Positions 16,187 through 25,214 are shown, numbered from the stretch's first letter. The stretch is DNA of 42,713 nt from an uncultured Alphaproteobacteria bacterium (GCA_902601865.1 CACKOX010000010.1:1-42713); one strand, 5' to 3'. A program made the numbers and translations. The notes: generated by a model from the letters alone, not told the origin.

Positions 16187-16649
16187 TAGCATAAAAAATC
16201 TTTATACCCTGATCATAAGAATCTAAATCAATTTGAAATTTGTCATTAAAATCAAAGTTATGCCATTTGTAACCTTCCCTATCAAGCTTTAGGTCTTTGG
16301 AATACTGGAACTCAGCAATTTTATTGTCCTCATTAAGATTTGTGACAAAAATTATCAATTCAACTTTATAAGTATTTTTTTCTTCCTCAGACAAGAGTAC
16401 ATTTAATTTGTAGTCGGTAGAAATTTCTACTATATCTTCGTCCACGAACAGATAACAATTGAGGGTATATTCATTTTGTAGCTCAATGTTTGCATTACCA
16501 AGATCAAGAGATCTTGCCTCGTATAAGATTAGTGATTGAGGACAATCTTTATTAATTACATTTGCCTCTTTTTTTAATGGATTGGGAATAGAACATGCAA
16601 CTAAAAAAAGAGATAAAATTGAACATAATATAAATTTATTTTTTATCAT
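16179..16649 (-). CDS. Hypothetical lipoprotein
   Basis: This 156-residue protein has a textbook lipoprotein signal: basic MIKNK, hydrophobic core, and lipobox L16-V-A-C19. The mature part (from C19) is rich in Asp/Glu/Asn, with alternating hydrophobic residues that suggest beta strands (YTLNCYLFV, VELIIFVTNL, GIKIFYAI), and has two further cysteines. I do not recognise the family. It is convergent with atpF (8-base overlap) and divergent from thrB (46-base gap). An AATAAT, 5 of 6 matches to a -10 box, lies 8 bases before its ATG. Confidence 0.75.
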   Translation of the reverse strand: MIKNKFILCSILSLFLVACSIPNPLKKEANVINKDCPQSLILYEARSLDLGNANIELQNEYTLNCYLFVDEDIVEISTDYKLNVLLSEEEKNTYKVELIIFVTNLNEDNKIAEFQYSKDLKLDREGYKWHNFDFNDKFQIDLDSYDQGIKIFYAIN

Positions 16650-16695
16650 TGTTGAATATTATTCATCATATATACATTAATTAAAAAATAATCAA

Positions 16696-17637
16696 ATGGC
16701 AGTTTACACAACTATATCTCGCACAGATGCCCAAGAGTTATTCAAATCACTTGGAGAAATAGTTAAGTTAGAGGGTATAAAAGAGGGAGTAGAAAATACA
16801 AATTATTTAGTCCATTTAAATGACTCAAAGAAATACATACTAACTCTTTTTGAGAAGAGAACAAAAGAGACTGACCTACCATATTTTAATAACCTCATGG
16901 GGTTATTTAGTAAAAATGGTGTAAATTGTCCATTAAGCATAAGTATCAAAAATGAAAATATATTTAAAGTTAAAGAAAAACCCTGTTGTATTTACACTTT
17001 TGTTAAAGGTAGACCTATTTTAAGAAGTAATAGAGAACAATTAAACTCACTAGGAAAATCAATAGCACATTTGCATCAATCTGGAAGTAGCTCAAATCTC
17101 TACAGAAAAAATATGATGCTATTACCTTCTTGGAAACATATTACTGAAAGTTTTTCAAAAAGTGATCCTAAAATTAATATGGAGGAATATAAATATATTT
17201 TTGAAAAAATAAATGATCTACAAGATAAATTTCCTTTAAATTTGAGGCAAATTAATATTCATGCAGATTTATTTAAAGATAATATTTTTTTTTTAGATAA
17301 CCAAGTTTCAGGTTTTATAGATTTCTTTTTTTCTTGCACTGATACAGTGATTTATGATTTGGCTACATTTGTGAATGCTTGGTTCTTTGAAAAGAATAAA
17401 TTTGATGAGTATGACTACATAAATTTTCTTAAATCTTACCAGCACAACTTTGAATTAACTATTGAGGAAAAGGATAATTTTAACTTTTACTTAAAAGTAA
17501 GTGCTATTCGATTTTTTTTAACAAGACTTTATGACTTACATTTTAATTATGAGGGAAATGTAAAACATAAAAATCCAATAGAGTTTTTTGAAATTTTTAA
17601 ATTTCATGAAGAAAATAATGTACAGGATTTTTTTTGA
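16696..17637 (+). CDS. thrB: Homoserine kinase (APH-fold type)
   Basis: This enzyme phosphorylates homoserine in threonine synthesis. It is the aminoglycoside-phosphotransferase-fold ThrB of alphaproteobacteria and Pseudomonas, not the GHMP-fold enzyme of E. coli. It shows MAVYTTISRTDA at the start, EGVENTNYLVH, ILTLFEKR, DLPYFNNLM, and the catalytic loop INIHADLFKDNIFF, followed by GFIDFFFSCTD for metal binding. Length is 313 residues. It is coupled to rnhA by a TTGA overlap of stop and start. The usual upstream ispH is not present here. The matching threonine synthase gene is on the other strand, 1.2 kb beyond rnhA. Confidence 0.92.
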   Translation: MAVYTTISRTDAQELFKSLGEIVKLEGIKEGVENTNYLVHLNDSKKYILTLFEKRTKETDLPYFNNLMGLFSKNGVNCPLSISIKNENIFKVKEKPCCIYTFVKGRPILRSNREQLNSLGKSIAHLHQSGSSSNLYRKNMMLLPSWKHITESFSKSDPKINMEEYKYIFEKINDLQDKFPLNLRQINIHADLFKDNIFFLDNQVSGFIDFFFSCTDTVIYDLATFVNAWFFEKNKFDEYDYINFLKSYQHNFELTIEEKDNFNFYLKVSAIRFFLTRLYDLHFNYEGNVKHKNPIEFFEIFKFHEENNVQDFF

Positions 17638-18077
17638 TTAAGGTTTATACAGATGGTTCATGTCTTGGCAATCCTGGAAATGGAGGTTGGGCATTCTTGA
17701 TTGCCGATGAAAAGGATATCAGATATAGAGCTGGATTTGAAAAAAATACCACAAATAATCAAATGGAACTGATAGCTGCTATTAAAGCACTAGAGTTTTT
17801 GAATAAATATAATGATATTACGATCAATACAGATAGCAATTATGTCAAAGAGGGAATAACTAGTTGGATATTTAATTGGAAAAAAAATAATTGGAAAACA
17901 TCAACAAAAAAGCAAGTTAAAAATAGAGAGCTCTGGGAGCGATTAGATAATCTCTGTGAAAAAAAAAATGTAAGCTGGTGCTGGGTTAAAGGCCATAATA
18001 CTAGTAAATTTAATAATCAAGTTGACGAACTTGCTAGAAAAGCAGCTGAGTCATTAACTGAGTCTTCGTTTAATTGA
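17634..18077 (+). CDS. rnhA: Ribonuclease HI
   Basis: This 147-residue RNase H type 1 removes RNA from RNA-DNA hybrids. The four catalytic carboxylates are visible in IKVYTDGSCLGNPGNGGW, NNQMELIAAIKAL, NTDSNYVKEG and NQVDELARKAA. It also has the basic helix region with KNNWKTSTKK and the WCWVKGH strand. The start is TTG at 17634, overlapping the thrB stop (TTGA), which places translation under coupling. The final 24 bases overlap the end of the convergent M16 peptidase gene, so both proteins use this stretch in opposite frames. The genome also carries rnhB in this window. Confidence 0.94.
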   Translation: MIKVYTDGSCLGNPGNGGWAFLIADEKDIRYRAGFEKNTTNNQMELIAAIKALEFLNKYNDITINTDSNYVKEGITSWIFNWKKNNWKTSTKKQVKNRELWERLDNLCEKKNVSWCWVKGHNTSKFNNQVDELARKAAESLTESSFN

Positions 18078-19307
18078 GTCTAAAGTTTCAAGATTCTCAA
18101 TAGGTCCTATAGATGAGACTGTTAAATTAGATTCAAGTATTTTTGTTCTTGCTTTTTCCAAGTCCTCTAATTGTACTGCATCTATTTTTGCTATGAATTC
18201 CTCTGGTGATCGTAGTTTATTATGCATTAGATAGCTAGATGCGTTAGATCTACACCTTGATGAAATACTTTCCTCTCCTTTTAAAATACCTACTTTAAAT
18301 TTTGCTTTAGTTTTAGTTAATTCCTCTTGTGTGAAAGTGTTGGCATTTATATTTAATTGATCACATAAAACAGGAATTAATTCTTTAACTTCCTTGTGTC
18401 CAGTGCCTGCATAAACGTAAAAAATACCAGAGTCAGAAAAAAAATCTCCACTACTGTATATACTGTAAACAAGGCCTCTTTTTTCTCTTATTTCCTGAAA
18501 TAGTCTTGAAGACATACCAGAACCAAGAAGTGTTGAATAAACTCTTGTAGAATAATAAAGGTCTGAGTGAATATCTACACCCTCAAAACCTAATAATAAC
18601 TTTACCTGTTCTAAATTCTTTTCTTCTCGATATTCCCCTCCTACATATGAAGATTTTGGAATATAATCATCATTACCTTGAGGAAGATTTTGAAATTTTT
18701 CCTCAACAATTTTTATGATTTTGTCTTCATCAAAATTTCCGGATACAGAAAATACCATTTTAGATGGATTATAAAAACTTTTCATAAAACCCTCTACCTC
18801 ATCTCTTGATATAGATTTTATAATTTCAGAAGTTCCTAAAATTGATCTTCCCATCGGTTGATTTGGATATGCTAACTCGTCGAACTTATCGCCTACAATA
18901 CTATCTGGTTCATCTGCATACATACCAATCTCTTGTAATATTACACCTCTTTCTTTATCAAGCTCATTTGAGTCAAATGTAGAAAATTGAAGTATGTCAC
19001 TAATAACGTCTATAGATAATTCAACATTTTCTTTTAAACCACTCATATAATAAGCTGTGATTTCTCTTGATGTATATGCATTATGAGAATTTCCAACTAG
19101 TTCTACTTCTTTAGCTATTTGCGCAGCAGATCTATTTTTTGTTCCTTTGAAAGCCATATGTTCAAGTAGATGAGCAACACCATTAATTTCTTTACGTTCA
19201 TTCCTAGCCCCTACCTTGTTCCACATACCTACACTAACTGTTTCTACAGTGTTAACGTGGTCCGTTATAAGCGTCATCCCATTATTTAATTTATGAATAT
19301 TAGGCAT
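18054..19307 (-). CDS. M16 family zinc metallopeptidase (processing-peptidase-like)
   Basis: This 417-residue M16B-type peptidase resembles the mitochondrial processing peptidase beta subunit and bacterial PqqL/YmxG-like proteins. The inverted zinc motif is H46-L-L-E49-H50 in VAHLLEHMAFKGTKNR. The downstream third ligand region (ELSIDVISDIL, about 115-126) and the C-terminal RxxR/Y-type region GSGMSSRLFQEIREKRGLVY are both present. The start is 8 bases inside the thrC end. In alphaproteobacteria this peptidase commonly follows thrC. It overlaps rnhA by 24 bases at its 3' end. Substrate unknown. Confidence 0.9.
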   Translation of the reverse strand: MPNIHKLNNGMTLITDHVNTVETVSVGMWNKVGARNERKEINGVAHLLEHMAFKGTKNRSAAQIAKEVELVGNSHNAYTSREITAYYMSGLKENVELSIDVISDILQFSTFDSNELDKERGVILQEIGMYADEPDSIVGDKFDELAYPNQPMGRSILGTSEIIKSISRDEVEGFMKSFYNPSKMVFSVSGNFDEDKIIKIVEEKFQNLPQGNDDYIPKSSYVGGEYREEKNLEQVKLLLGFEGVDIHSDLYYSTRVYSTLLGSGMSSRLFQEIREKRGLVYSIYSSGDFFSDSGIFYVYAGTGHKEVKELIPVLCDQLNINANTFTQEELTKTKAKFKVGILKGEESISSRCRSNASSYLMHNKLRSPEEFIAKIDAVQLEDLEKARTKILESNLTVSSIGPIENLETLDSIKRRLS

Positions 19308-20652
19308 TTAATTTAATGTAATCTCCCAAAGCTTCGAAATTATTATCTAAAATTTCAAATATTTCTTTATTTAAAAATTCTATGTTTTTATTGTAGCTGA
19401 TGTTATTGCCCAATACTTTTTGAACCGTTTCTTGAAACTTTACAGGATGAGCGCAGGCTAAACACATTACTTTTTTGAGATTTAATTTCTCAGCACATAC
19501 TACTCCTACTGCCGTATGAGGGTCTAATAAAATATTATGATTTTCATAAGTATTTTTAATCTGATTTTCAACTTCTTCGGAGGTTGCATTTTCTGATAAA
19601 AAATTCTCTGATAATAAATTATGTATAGAGCTATCTAATTTTTTATTATGTTCATTATTTGGAATATTTTGGAATAGTTCTTTAGTTGAGTCTGGTCCAA
19701 GAAACTCAGCTATGAGCCTTTCAAAATTACTTGATATAGTTATATCCATGCTAGGGCTATTAGTTTTTACAACATTATAGAGATGTAGATCATTATTACT
19801 TATAATTCGATGTAAGATATTATTCTCATTTGTTGCAACAATTAATTTATTTATAGGAAATCCCATAGACTTGAGTAAATAAGCAGAATATATATTTCCA
19901 AAATTTCCACTTGGCACTACAAAGTTATCAATATTACAATTTAGATATGACCAAGCATAATAGATAGATTGAGGTAATACCCTGAACCAATTAATTGAAT
20001 TCACAGCAGTAAAACTAAAGGTTTCATTTAAATTTTTATCTTTAAAAAGTTTTTTTACTAAATTTTGACAATCATCAAAACTTCCATTTAAGGCAATATT
20101 GAAAACATTATTTGCTCCACTTGTAGTCATTTGTTTTCTTTGAAAAAGAGATGTGGAATTATGAGGATGCAGTATAAAAATACTAATGTTATCAATACCT
20201 TTAAAAGCTTGTATCGCTGCAGAACCAGTGTCTCCAGAAGTTGCGCCAATTAATAATAATTTTTTATCTACTTTTTTTAAATAGTACTCATATATTTTTG
20301 CCAACAAGCACATAGCATAATCTTTAAAAGCTAATGTAGGACCATGAAATAAATTTAATAATTCATTGTCTCCTATATTTGATACTGAGACGATTTCTTG
20401 ATCAAATTTACTATAGGCCTCGTGAATTATCTTACTAATTGTTTTAGAGTCAAATAAATCTAATAAAAAAGGTGATAGAATAAAATTTGCTATATCAAAA
20501 TAATTTTTTCCTTTAAGTGCATTAATTTGATCAATGCTGAATTTTGGAATTTCTTTTGGAATAAAGAGTCCTCCATCTGGTGCTAAGCCGTAATTTAGAA
20601 CCTGTTCAGCAGAAAAATCAGTTTTGTTATTCCTTGTGCTTATATATTTCAT
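19300..20652 (-). CDS. thrC: Threonine synthase
   Basis: This 450-residue PLP enzyme converts O-phosphohomoserine to threonine. The N-terminus has YGLAPDGGLFIPKEIP. The PLP lysine is K110 in LFHGPTLAFKDYAM. The phosphate-binding loop is GATSGDTGSAAIQAF. A further VPSGNFGNIYSAY segment is present. It is the longer, E. coli/yeast-like class. It is coupled to the M32 gene upstream by an ATGA overlap and to the M16 gene downstream by 8 bases. thrB is on the opposite strand nearby, so the two last steps of threonine synthesis are close but not in one operon. Confidence 0.95.
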   Translation of the reverse strand: MKYISTRNNKTDFSAEQVLNYGLAPDGGLFIPKEIPKFSIDQINALKGKNYFDIANFILSPFLLDLFDSKTISKIIHEAYSKFDQEIVSVSNIGDNELLNLFHGPTLAFKDYAMCLLAKIYEYYLKKVDKKLLLIGATSGDTGSAAIQAFKGIDNISIFILHPHNSTSLFQRKQMTTSGANNVFNIALNGSFDDCQNLVKKLFKDKNLNETFSFTAVNSINWFRVLPQSIYYAWSYLNCNIDNFVVPSGNFGNIYSAYLLKSMGFPINKLIVATNENNILHRIISNNDLHLYNVVKTNSPSMDITISSNFERLIAEFLGPDSTKELFQNIPNNEHNKKLDSSIHNLLSENFLSENATSEEVENQIKNTYENHNILLDPHTAVGVVCAEKLNLKKVMCLACAHPVKFQETVQKVLGNNISYNKNIEFLNKEIFEILDNNFEALGDYIKLNA

Positions 20653-22088
20653 TTAACAAATCTACCAACCAAATGCTCTAAATAATATTTTGAATTTAGT
20701 TTTTCACCAGAAATGCTTTGTAACATTTCATCAGAAGAATATAAAGAGGCTTTTTGATGAATATTATAATTTAACCATATAATTAATTGCTTAATATTTT
20801 CTTCATCAGGGTTTTTCAAAAAAATGTCAAACAAAGGACAATTATATTTGATTTGAGAGGCTATCATTGCACCAAGGGCGTAAGTAGGAAAATAACCAAA
20901 TATTCCCTCATACCAATGAATATCTTGTAGTACTCCTTCTGAGTCTGAGATTAGATCTATTTCTAGATGATCTAGGTATTTTTTATTCCATAAATCTTTG
21001 ATGTCTTTAAATTTAATTTTATTTTTGAATATTTCCTTCTCAATTTGATATCTAATAAATACATGAATTGGATAAGAAAATTCGTCAGCACTAACTCTGA
21101 TTGGGTTAATTCTAACAGTGTGGTAATGCTCTAAAAACGATTTTTCCAAATCTTGAGAGTTATCAAAGATGGTATTAATAATTTTAAAATAAGTCTGTGA
21201 TTTAAAGATATGATTTTCAAAGAAGAGAGATTGACTTTCATGCACACTTAAACTCCGAGATTGACCCAATGGCTCATAAAGGTATTGAATTGGTCGATTT
21301 TGCTCATATACGCCATGACCTGTCTCATGAAACAAAGCTGATAAGGACTCTAATATATTTTCTTCAAACCTTGTTGTTATACGTACATCATTTGTGGCAC
21401 CTCCACAAAACGGATGATGAGATTGGTCAATTCTTCCTCTGTCAAAATCAAAGTTGAGTTGTTGTAATTTTATTTTTATCTCTTTTATTAATTTTGCGTC
21501 AGAAATATCCGATTTATAAATGAAAGGAGATTTAATTTTTTGTATATTTTTATACTTAGGTATTATTTCTTTATCAATAATAGAGAAAACTTCGTCGATC
21601 TTTACTGAGTCATAGTCTATGTCATATTTTGAAATTAGAGAGTCATAAGGTGTTAAGTTAGTAGCATAAGATAATTGATTAGCCTCTTCATATACTAAAT
21701 CTAATAAATCATTGAAGTCTTTTTCAATTATTGAACAATTATTTTTTGTTCGAGCTTCTCTCCATAAATGTTCACAAGTTAATTTTTTTTTAATCAGTAA
21801 AGATTTTAAATCTGGATCAATAGCATTTTCTTTTATAATAATACTCTTCATTAATTTTAAACACTTACTATCTGTTTCATTCAATTGTGTATTTTCAGCT
21901 TTTTCTATCTCTTCTTGAACCTCCTCACCCCTAAATATTGTGTCAGTAAATTTAGATAAAATAGACATTTGCTCTGATCTAGAGTCGATACTTTTTTTAG
22001 GTAAATTAGTAGCATTATCCCAAAATAAAACTCCACTGACATCATTTAAGACATAATAATTCTTAAAATACTCTCTGAGTTTATTCAT
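20649..22088 (-). CDS. M32 family metallocarboxypeptidase (Taq-type)
   Basis: This 479-residue carboxypeptidase has the zinc motif H254-E-T-G-H258 in LFHETGHGVYEQNRP, the third ligand in HESQSLFFENH, and the family segments HPFCGG and DVRITTRF. The N-terminus with VLFWDNATNLPKKSIDSR fits the family's conserved start. M32 enzymes release C-terminal residues broadly in the cytoplasm. It overlaps surf1 by 8 bases and thrC by 4, so it is inserted in the run between the oxidase genes and thrC. That position is not part of the standard alphaproteobacterial order as I know it. Confidence 0.93.
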   Translation of the reverse strand: MNKLREYFKNYYVLNDVSGVLFWDNATNLPKKSIDSRSEQMSILSKFTDTIFRGEEVQEEIEKAENTQLNETDSKCLKLMKSIIIKENAIDPDLKSLLIKKKLTCEHLWREARTKNNCSIIEKDFNDLLDLVYEEANQLSYATNLTPYDSLISKYDIDYDSVKIDEVFSIIDKEIIPKYKNIQKIKSPFIYKSDISDAKLIKEIKIKLQQLNFDFDRGRIDQSHHPFCGGATNDVRITTRFEENILESLSALFHETGHGVYEQNRPIQYLYEPLGQSRSLSVHESQSLFFENHIFKSQTYFKIINTIFDNSQDLEKSFLEHYHTVRINPIRVSADEFSYPIHVFIRYQIEKEIFKNKIKFKDIKDLWNKKYLDHLEIDLISDSEGVLQDIHWYEGIFGYFPTYALGAMIASQIKYNCPLFDIFLKNPDEENIKQLIIWLNYNIHQKASLYSSDEMLQSISGEKLNSKYYLEHLVGRFVK

Positions 22089-22752
22089 ATTTCTTCCTAA
22101 TAATTAAAAGCATTATGACACTGGATAAGCTTAACAAAAACCAAGTTATTGAATAATTCAAATGATTATTTCTCAAAAATACTAGAGGATTGAAACTATA
22201 TTTAGTTATCCTATCATCTAGTAAAACAAAATAATATTTTGATGGAAATTCATATTTATAAAATTGGTTAAAATCATCCTTATTAACTGAATACCAGGTA
22301 TTATTTAATAAATTATTCTCAGGAGTAAAAAATGGCTTATCCGAATTGAATTCTCTTATATAAACTTTTGCATTATTAACAGCTAAATATTTTTTAATAA
22401 TATTTTTGACTTGATCAGAGTCTTTATCTTTAAACCATCCAAAATTGATTACACTATATATCTCGTTATTATATTTTAGGGGAAGTATTAGGTGATATCC
22501 TGGCTTTCCTTTGAATGTTTTGGACTCTATAAATATTGGTTTATCTAAAATTGTGTAATTATTGTCTAATTTTACTGAAACTAAATTATTGTATTTATTA
22601 TTATTAGAGAACAGATCAGGATTAATAATTGAATTATTAATATTATCCATTAGATCATTTTTCCAATTAAGTCTAAATAATTGCCATGACCCTAAAATGA
22701 AAGTTAGAATTGAAATACTAATGAATACAAATGTTAACGATGACTTATTCAT
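22081..22752 (-). CDS. surf1: SURF1 family cytochrome c oxidase assembly protein
   Basis: This 223-residue protein has the SURF1 topology: one N-terminal membrane helix (about 5-25), a periplasmic domain and one C-terminal helix (about 198-218). Conserved pieces include GSWQLFRLNWKNDLMD after the first helix, GKPGYHLILPLKY, INFGWFKD (the usual VNRGWVP position), and NHLNYSITWFLLS just before the last helix. SURF1 assists heme a insertion into subunit I. A TATAAA box ends 9 bases before the ATG, so it may also have its own promoter in the 42-base gap after ctaE. Confidence 0.88.
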   Translation of the reverse strand: MNKSSLTFVFISISILTFILGSWQLFRLNWKNDLMDNINNSIINPDLFSNNNKYNNLVSVKLDNNYTILDKPIFIESKTFKGKPGYHLILPLKYNNEIYSVINFGWFKDKDSDQVKNIIKKYLAVNNAKVYIREFNSDKPFFTPENNLLNNTWYSVNKDDFNQFYKYEFPSKYYFVLLDDRITKYSFNPLVFLRNNHLNYSITWFLLSLSSVIMLLIIRKKYE

Positions 22753-22794
22753 AGATTGTTATTTATAGCGATTTTAGTGAATAAAATTTATGGT

Positions 22795-23637
22795 CTATTT
22801 TCCCCACCAGTAGATACTTATGTATAAAAACAACCAAACAACATCGACGAAATGCCAATACCATGCAGCTGCTTCAAATCCAAAATGTCTTTCTGTGGTT
22901 AAATGACCTTTTCTTATTCTCAGTAAACAAACTAATAAAAACAAAGTACCAATTAAAACATGAAATCCATGAAAACCAGTTGCCATGTAAAAAGTTGAAG
23001 GATATATACCTTCAGTAAAACCAAAAGTTGCATGTTGGTATTCATATATTTGTAAAAGAGAAAATATGAAACCCAAAAAAACTGTATAATATAAACCTTT
23101 AAGTGCCTCTTTATTATTTCCCTCTCTTAATTCATGGTGAGCCCATGTACATGTAGTGCCTGACAGAAGTAAAATTAAAGTATTTAAATATGGTATGTCT
23201 AATGGATCAAAAGTTTCAATTCCTTTTGGAGGCCAAACTCCTATTCCAAGAGTACCTGTAAAAACTTCTTTGTATTCAGCTAAAAATGTTTTAGGCAAAA
23301 GACTTGCATCAAAAAAAGCCCAAAAAAAAGCGACAAAAAACATAACTTCTGAGGTGATAAATAGAGCCATCCCCCACCTAAGACCAATCTCGGTAATTGA
23401 ATTATGAACTTTTAGGAAGGTGCTTTCTTTAATGATATCTCTCCACCACATGAACATAGTAAAAAGTATTAAAAAAAGACCAGCCAGCATTGGCCATATC
23501 ATCTCATAGTGCATATATAAAATAGCACCAGAAACTAAAAAGAGAGCTGAAAAAGCACCAACGATAGGCCAAGGACTTGGATTGACAAGGTGGAATTTGT
23601 GTTTCTTTTCTGAGTCTTTGAATACTAAATCAACCAT
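22795..23637 (-). CDS. ctaE: Cytochrome c oxidase subunit III
   Basis: This 280-residue membrane protein has seven predicted helices and the subunit III signatures KFHLVNPSPWPIVGA, WWRDIIKEST, GLRWGMALFITSEVMFF, FHGFHVLIGTLFL and the final WHFVDVVWLFLYISIYWW. The glutamate in the TSEVMFF helix and the HGFHV motif are conserved for subunit stability and lipid binding. It lies in the order ctaG-ctaE-surf1; the DUF983 gene that often follows is absent. Confidence 0.96.
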   Translation of the reverse strand: MVDLVFKDSEKKHKFHLVNPSPWPIVGAFSALFLVSGAILYMHYEMIWPMLAGLFLILFTMFMWWRDIIKESTFLKVHNSITEIGLRWGMALFITSEVMFFVAFFWAFFDASLLPKTFLAEYKEVFTGTLGIGVWPPKGIETFDPLDIPYLNTLILLLSGTTCTWAHHELREGNNKEALKGLYYTVFLGFIFSLLQIYEYQHATFGFTEGIYPSTFYMATGFHGFHVLIGTLFLLVCLLRIRKGHLTTERHFGFEAAAWYWHFVDVVWLFLYISIYWWGK

Positions 23638-23650
23638 TTAGGTTTATATT

Positions 23651-24187
23651 TCATTCTTTTTTCTCAAAAAAGGTATATGACAAAGTGACATTCTTTGTCC
23701 TACTTGCCTCAGGATCCTCAAGTATTAAGGGATCTAAATAAAAAGTGACAGGAAACGAAACAACTTCATTTGGCTGGATAGTCTGATCTATAAAACAAAA
23801 ACATTCTATTTTAAACAAATATGGACCAATTTTAGGTGGTAAAATATTAAAAATAGATGTGCCAGTGGACTCAATGCCAGTATTATTTTTAGCTTTAAAA
23901 ACTACGTCATACTTAACACCCTCAGTAATATACATTTTTTGTGGTGCCTCAAACATCCAGTCCAAACCATCATTCACCTGAGCTGAGAATATGACTTTTA
24001 TATCAAGTTGTCCTGAATTCATATTTTGGTCTTGTTCTTGGATTTGAACTTCTTGATTAAAGCCTTGGAAACCGGTTATGTCACAAAAAAGCTTATATAA
24101 TGGAACAGAAAAAATTACTAAGCTCAGCATAAAACCAAGTATCAATATTAAAACAAATAATGTTTTGTTTTTATTTGATATGTTCAA
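23651..24187 (-). CDS. ctaG: Cytochrome c oxidase copper chaperone CtaG/Cox11
   Basis: This 178-residue membrane-anchored copper chaperone delivers CuB to subunit I. It has one N-terminal helix (about 10-30), the conserved YKLFCDITGFQG with C35, and the copper-binding C129-F-C131-F in KIECFCF. The C-terminal part is an immunoglobulin-like beta domain ending in VTLSYTFFEKK. The start is TTG at 24187, overlapping the TGA of the 33-residue CoxF-like gene (TTGA). No in-frame ATG occurs before residue 20, which is inside the membrane helix, so the TTG is the reasonable start. Confidence 0.93.
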   Translation of the reverse strand: MNISNKNKTLFVLILILGFMLSLVIFSVPLYKLFCDITGFQGFNQEVQIQEQDQNMNSGQLDIKVIFSAQVNDGLDWMFEAPQKMYITEGVKYDVVFKAKNNTGIESTGTSIFNILPPKIGPYLFKIECFCFIDQTIQPNEVVSFPVTFYLDPLILEDPEASRTKNVTLSYTFFEKKE

Positions 24188-24285
24188 ATACCGGATTTAA
24201 TTCTAAATATTGTAATAAAATAAAATGCTGTAACAAGCATGAAGAGTAAAGCTAAGACCAATAAATTTTTATTTTTTCTCTTCAT
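24184..24285 (-). CDS. coxF: CoxF-like small membrane protein (33 aa)
   Basis: A 33-residue reading frame lies exactly between ctaB and ctaG. Its ATG shares one base with the ctaB stop (TAATG), and its TGA overlaps the ctaG TTG start (TTGA), so all 102 bases are used and translation is coupled on both sides. The product is a basic head (MKRKNKN), one membrane helix and a short basic tail (FRIKSGI). The core LLVLALLFMLVTAFYFITIF followed by R resembles CoxF, the small alphaproteobacterial protein encoded in this same place (basic head, then helix ending in FYxxTxxR). Its role in oxidase assembly is not well known. It is easily missed because of its size. Confidence 0.8.
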   Translation of the reverse strand: MKRKNKNLLVLALLFMLVTAFYFITIFRIKSGI

Positions 24286-25211
24286 TAGAATAAATATTTA
24301 TCAATTACTGTTAATAAAAAAATAAGAAATAAATAAACAATTGAATATCCAAAAAGTTTAATTGAGTCTTTCTTTAAATTTTTTGATATATTTAATTTAA
24401 ATAGCTTGTAAATAAAATATGCGTTGAGAGCATTCGATCCTATAAAAAAACTCATTCCAGCGAATTTAAAAAAATAAAGAAAATTAACTGAAGCAACCAT
24501 AAAAAAAGTATAAATATTCATCATCACGAGTGTTTTCTTAATACCGTATTTGACTGGGTACATAGGAATATCAGCATCAGAGTAATCTTGGTTTCTAAAA
24601 ATAGCTAGTGCCCACGAGTGTGGCGGTGTCCAGAGAAATATAATTAAACATAGTATTAGAGGATAAAAAATCTGATCACCAGATATGCTTATCCAAGCAA
24701 TCACTGGAGGGAGAGCGCCTGCCAGACCCCCAATTACTATATTTTGTGCTGTTCGGTGCTTCAGATACATTGTGTAAAATACAGAGTAGTAAAGAATAGT
24801 AAAAGCTAGGAGAATTGAGGCCATGATATTTGTGAAGAAAAACAATGCTACAACAGAAAAAAAAGAAAAAATAAGACCAATTCCAAGTGCTGTGTTAGCT
24901 GAGATATTTCCTGAAGGAATAGGTCTGAACTTCGTTCTATCCATTTTTGAGTCAATTATTCGATCAAACCACATATTCAAAATTGCAGATCCTGATGCGC
25001 CCATAGCAATAAGAATAAGAGCTACACCTTTGATAAATAAACTTTTATCTGAGGGGGCGAGTAACATCGCACATAAGGCTGTAAATATAACTAGAGAAAT
25101 TACACCAGGTTTAATCAAAACATATAGTTGTTTTAAGAAATTAACAACTTGAGCAAAGAACAAATTTTGCTCTGTTTGTACGAAAGTTTGTTGATGTTTT
25201 TTTTCTAACAC
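24285..25211 (-). CDS. ctaB: Protoheme IX farnesyltransferase (heme O synthase)
   Basis: This 308-residue UbiA-superfamily prenyltransferase adds a farnesyl group to heme b to give heme O for the oxidase. It has about eight to nine membrane helices. The first aspartate-rich motif is NMWFDRIIDSKMDRT (residues 79-93). The second region, after the loop, carries WTPPHSWALAIFRNQDYSDA and VKYGIKKT. The N-terminal 30 residues (Gln/Phe-rich) are outside the family core. It lies 3 bases after the ctaD stop and is followed directly by the CoxF-like gene. Confidence 0.95.
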   Translation of the reverse strand: MLEKKHQQTFVQTEQNLFFAQVVNFLKQLYVLIKPGVISLVIFTALCAMLLAPSDKSLFIKGVALILIAMGASGSAILNMWFDRIIDSKMDRTKFRPIPSGNISANTALGIGLIFSFFSVVALFFFTNIMASILLAFTILYYSVFYTMYLKHRTAQNIVIGGLAGALPPVIAWISISGDQIFYPLILCLIIFLWTPPHSWALAIFRNQDYSDADIPMYPVKYGIKKTLVMMNIYTFFMVASVNFLYFFKFAGMSFFIGSNALNAYFIYKLFKLNISKNLKKDSIKLFGYSIVYLFLIFLLTVIDKYLF

Positions 25212-25214
25212 AAA

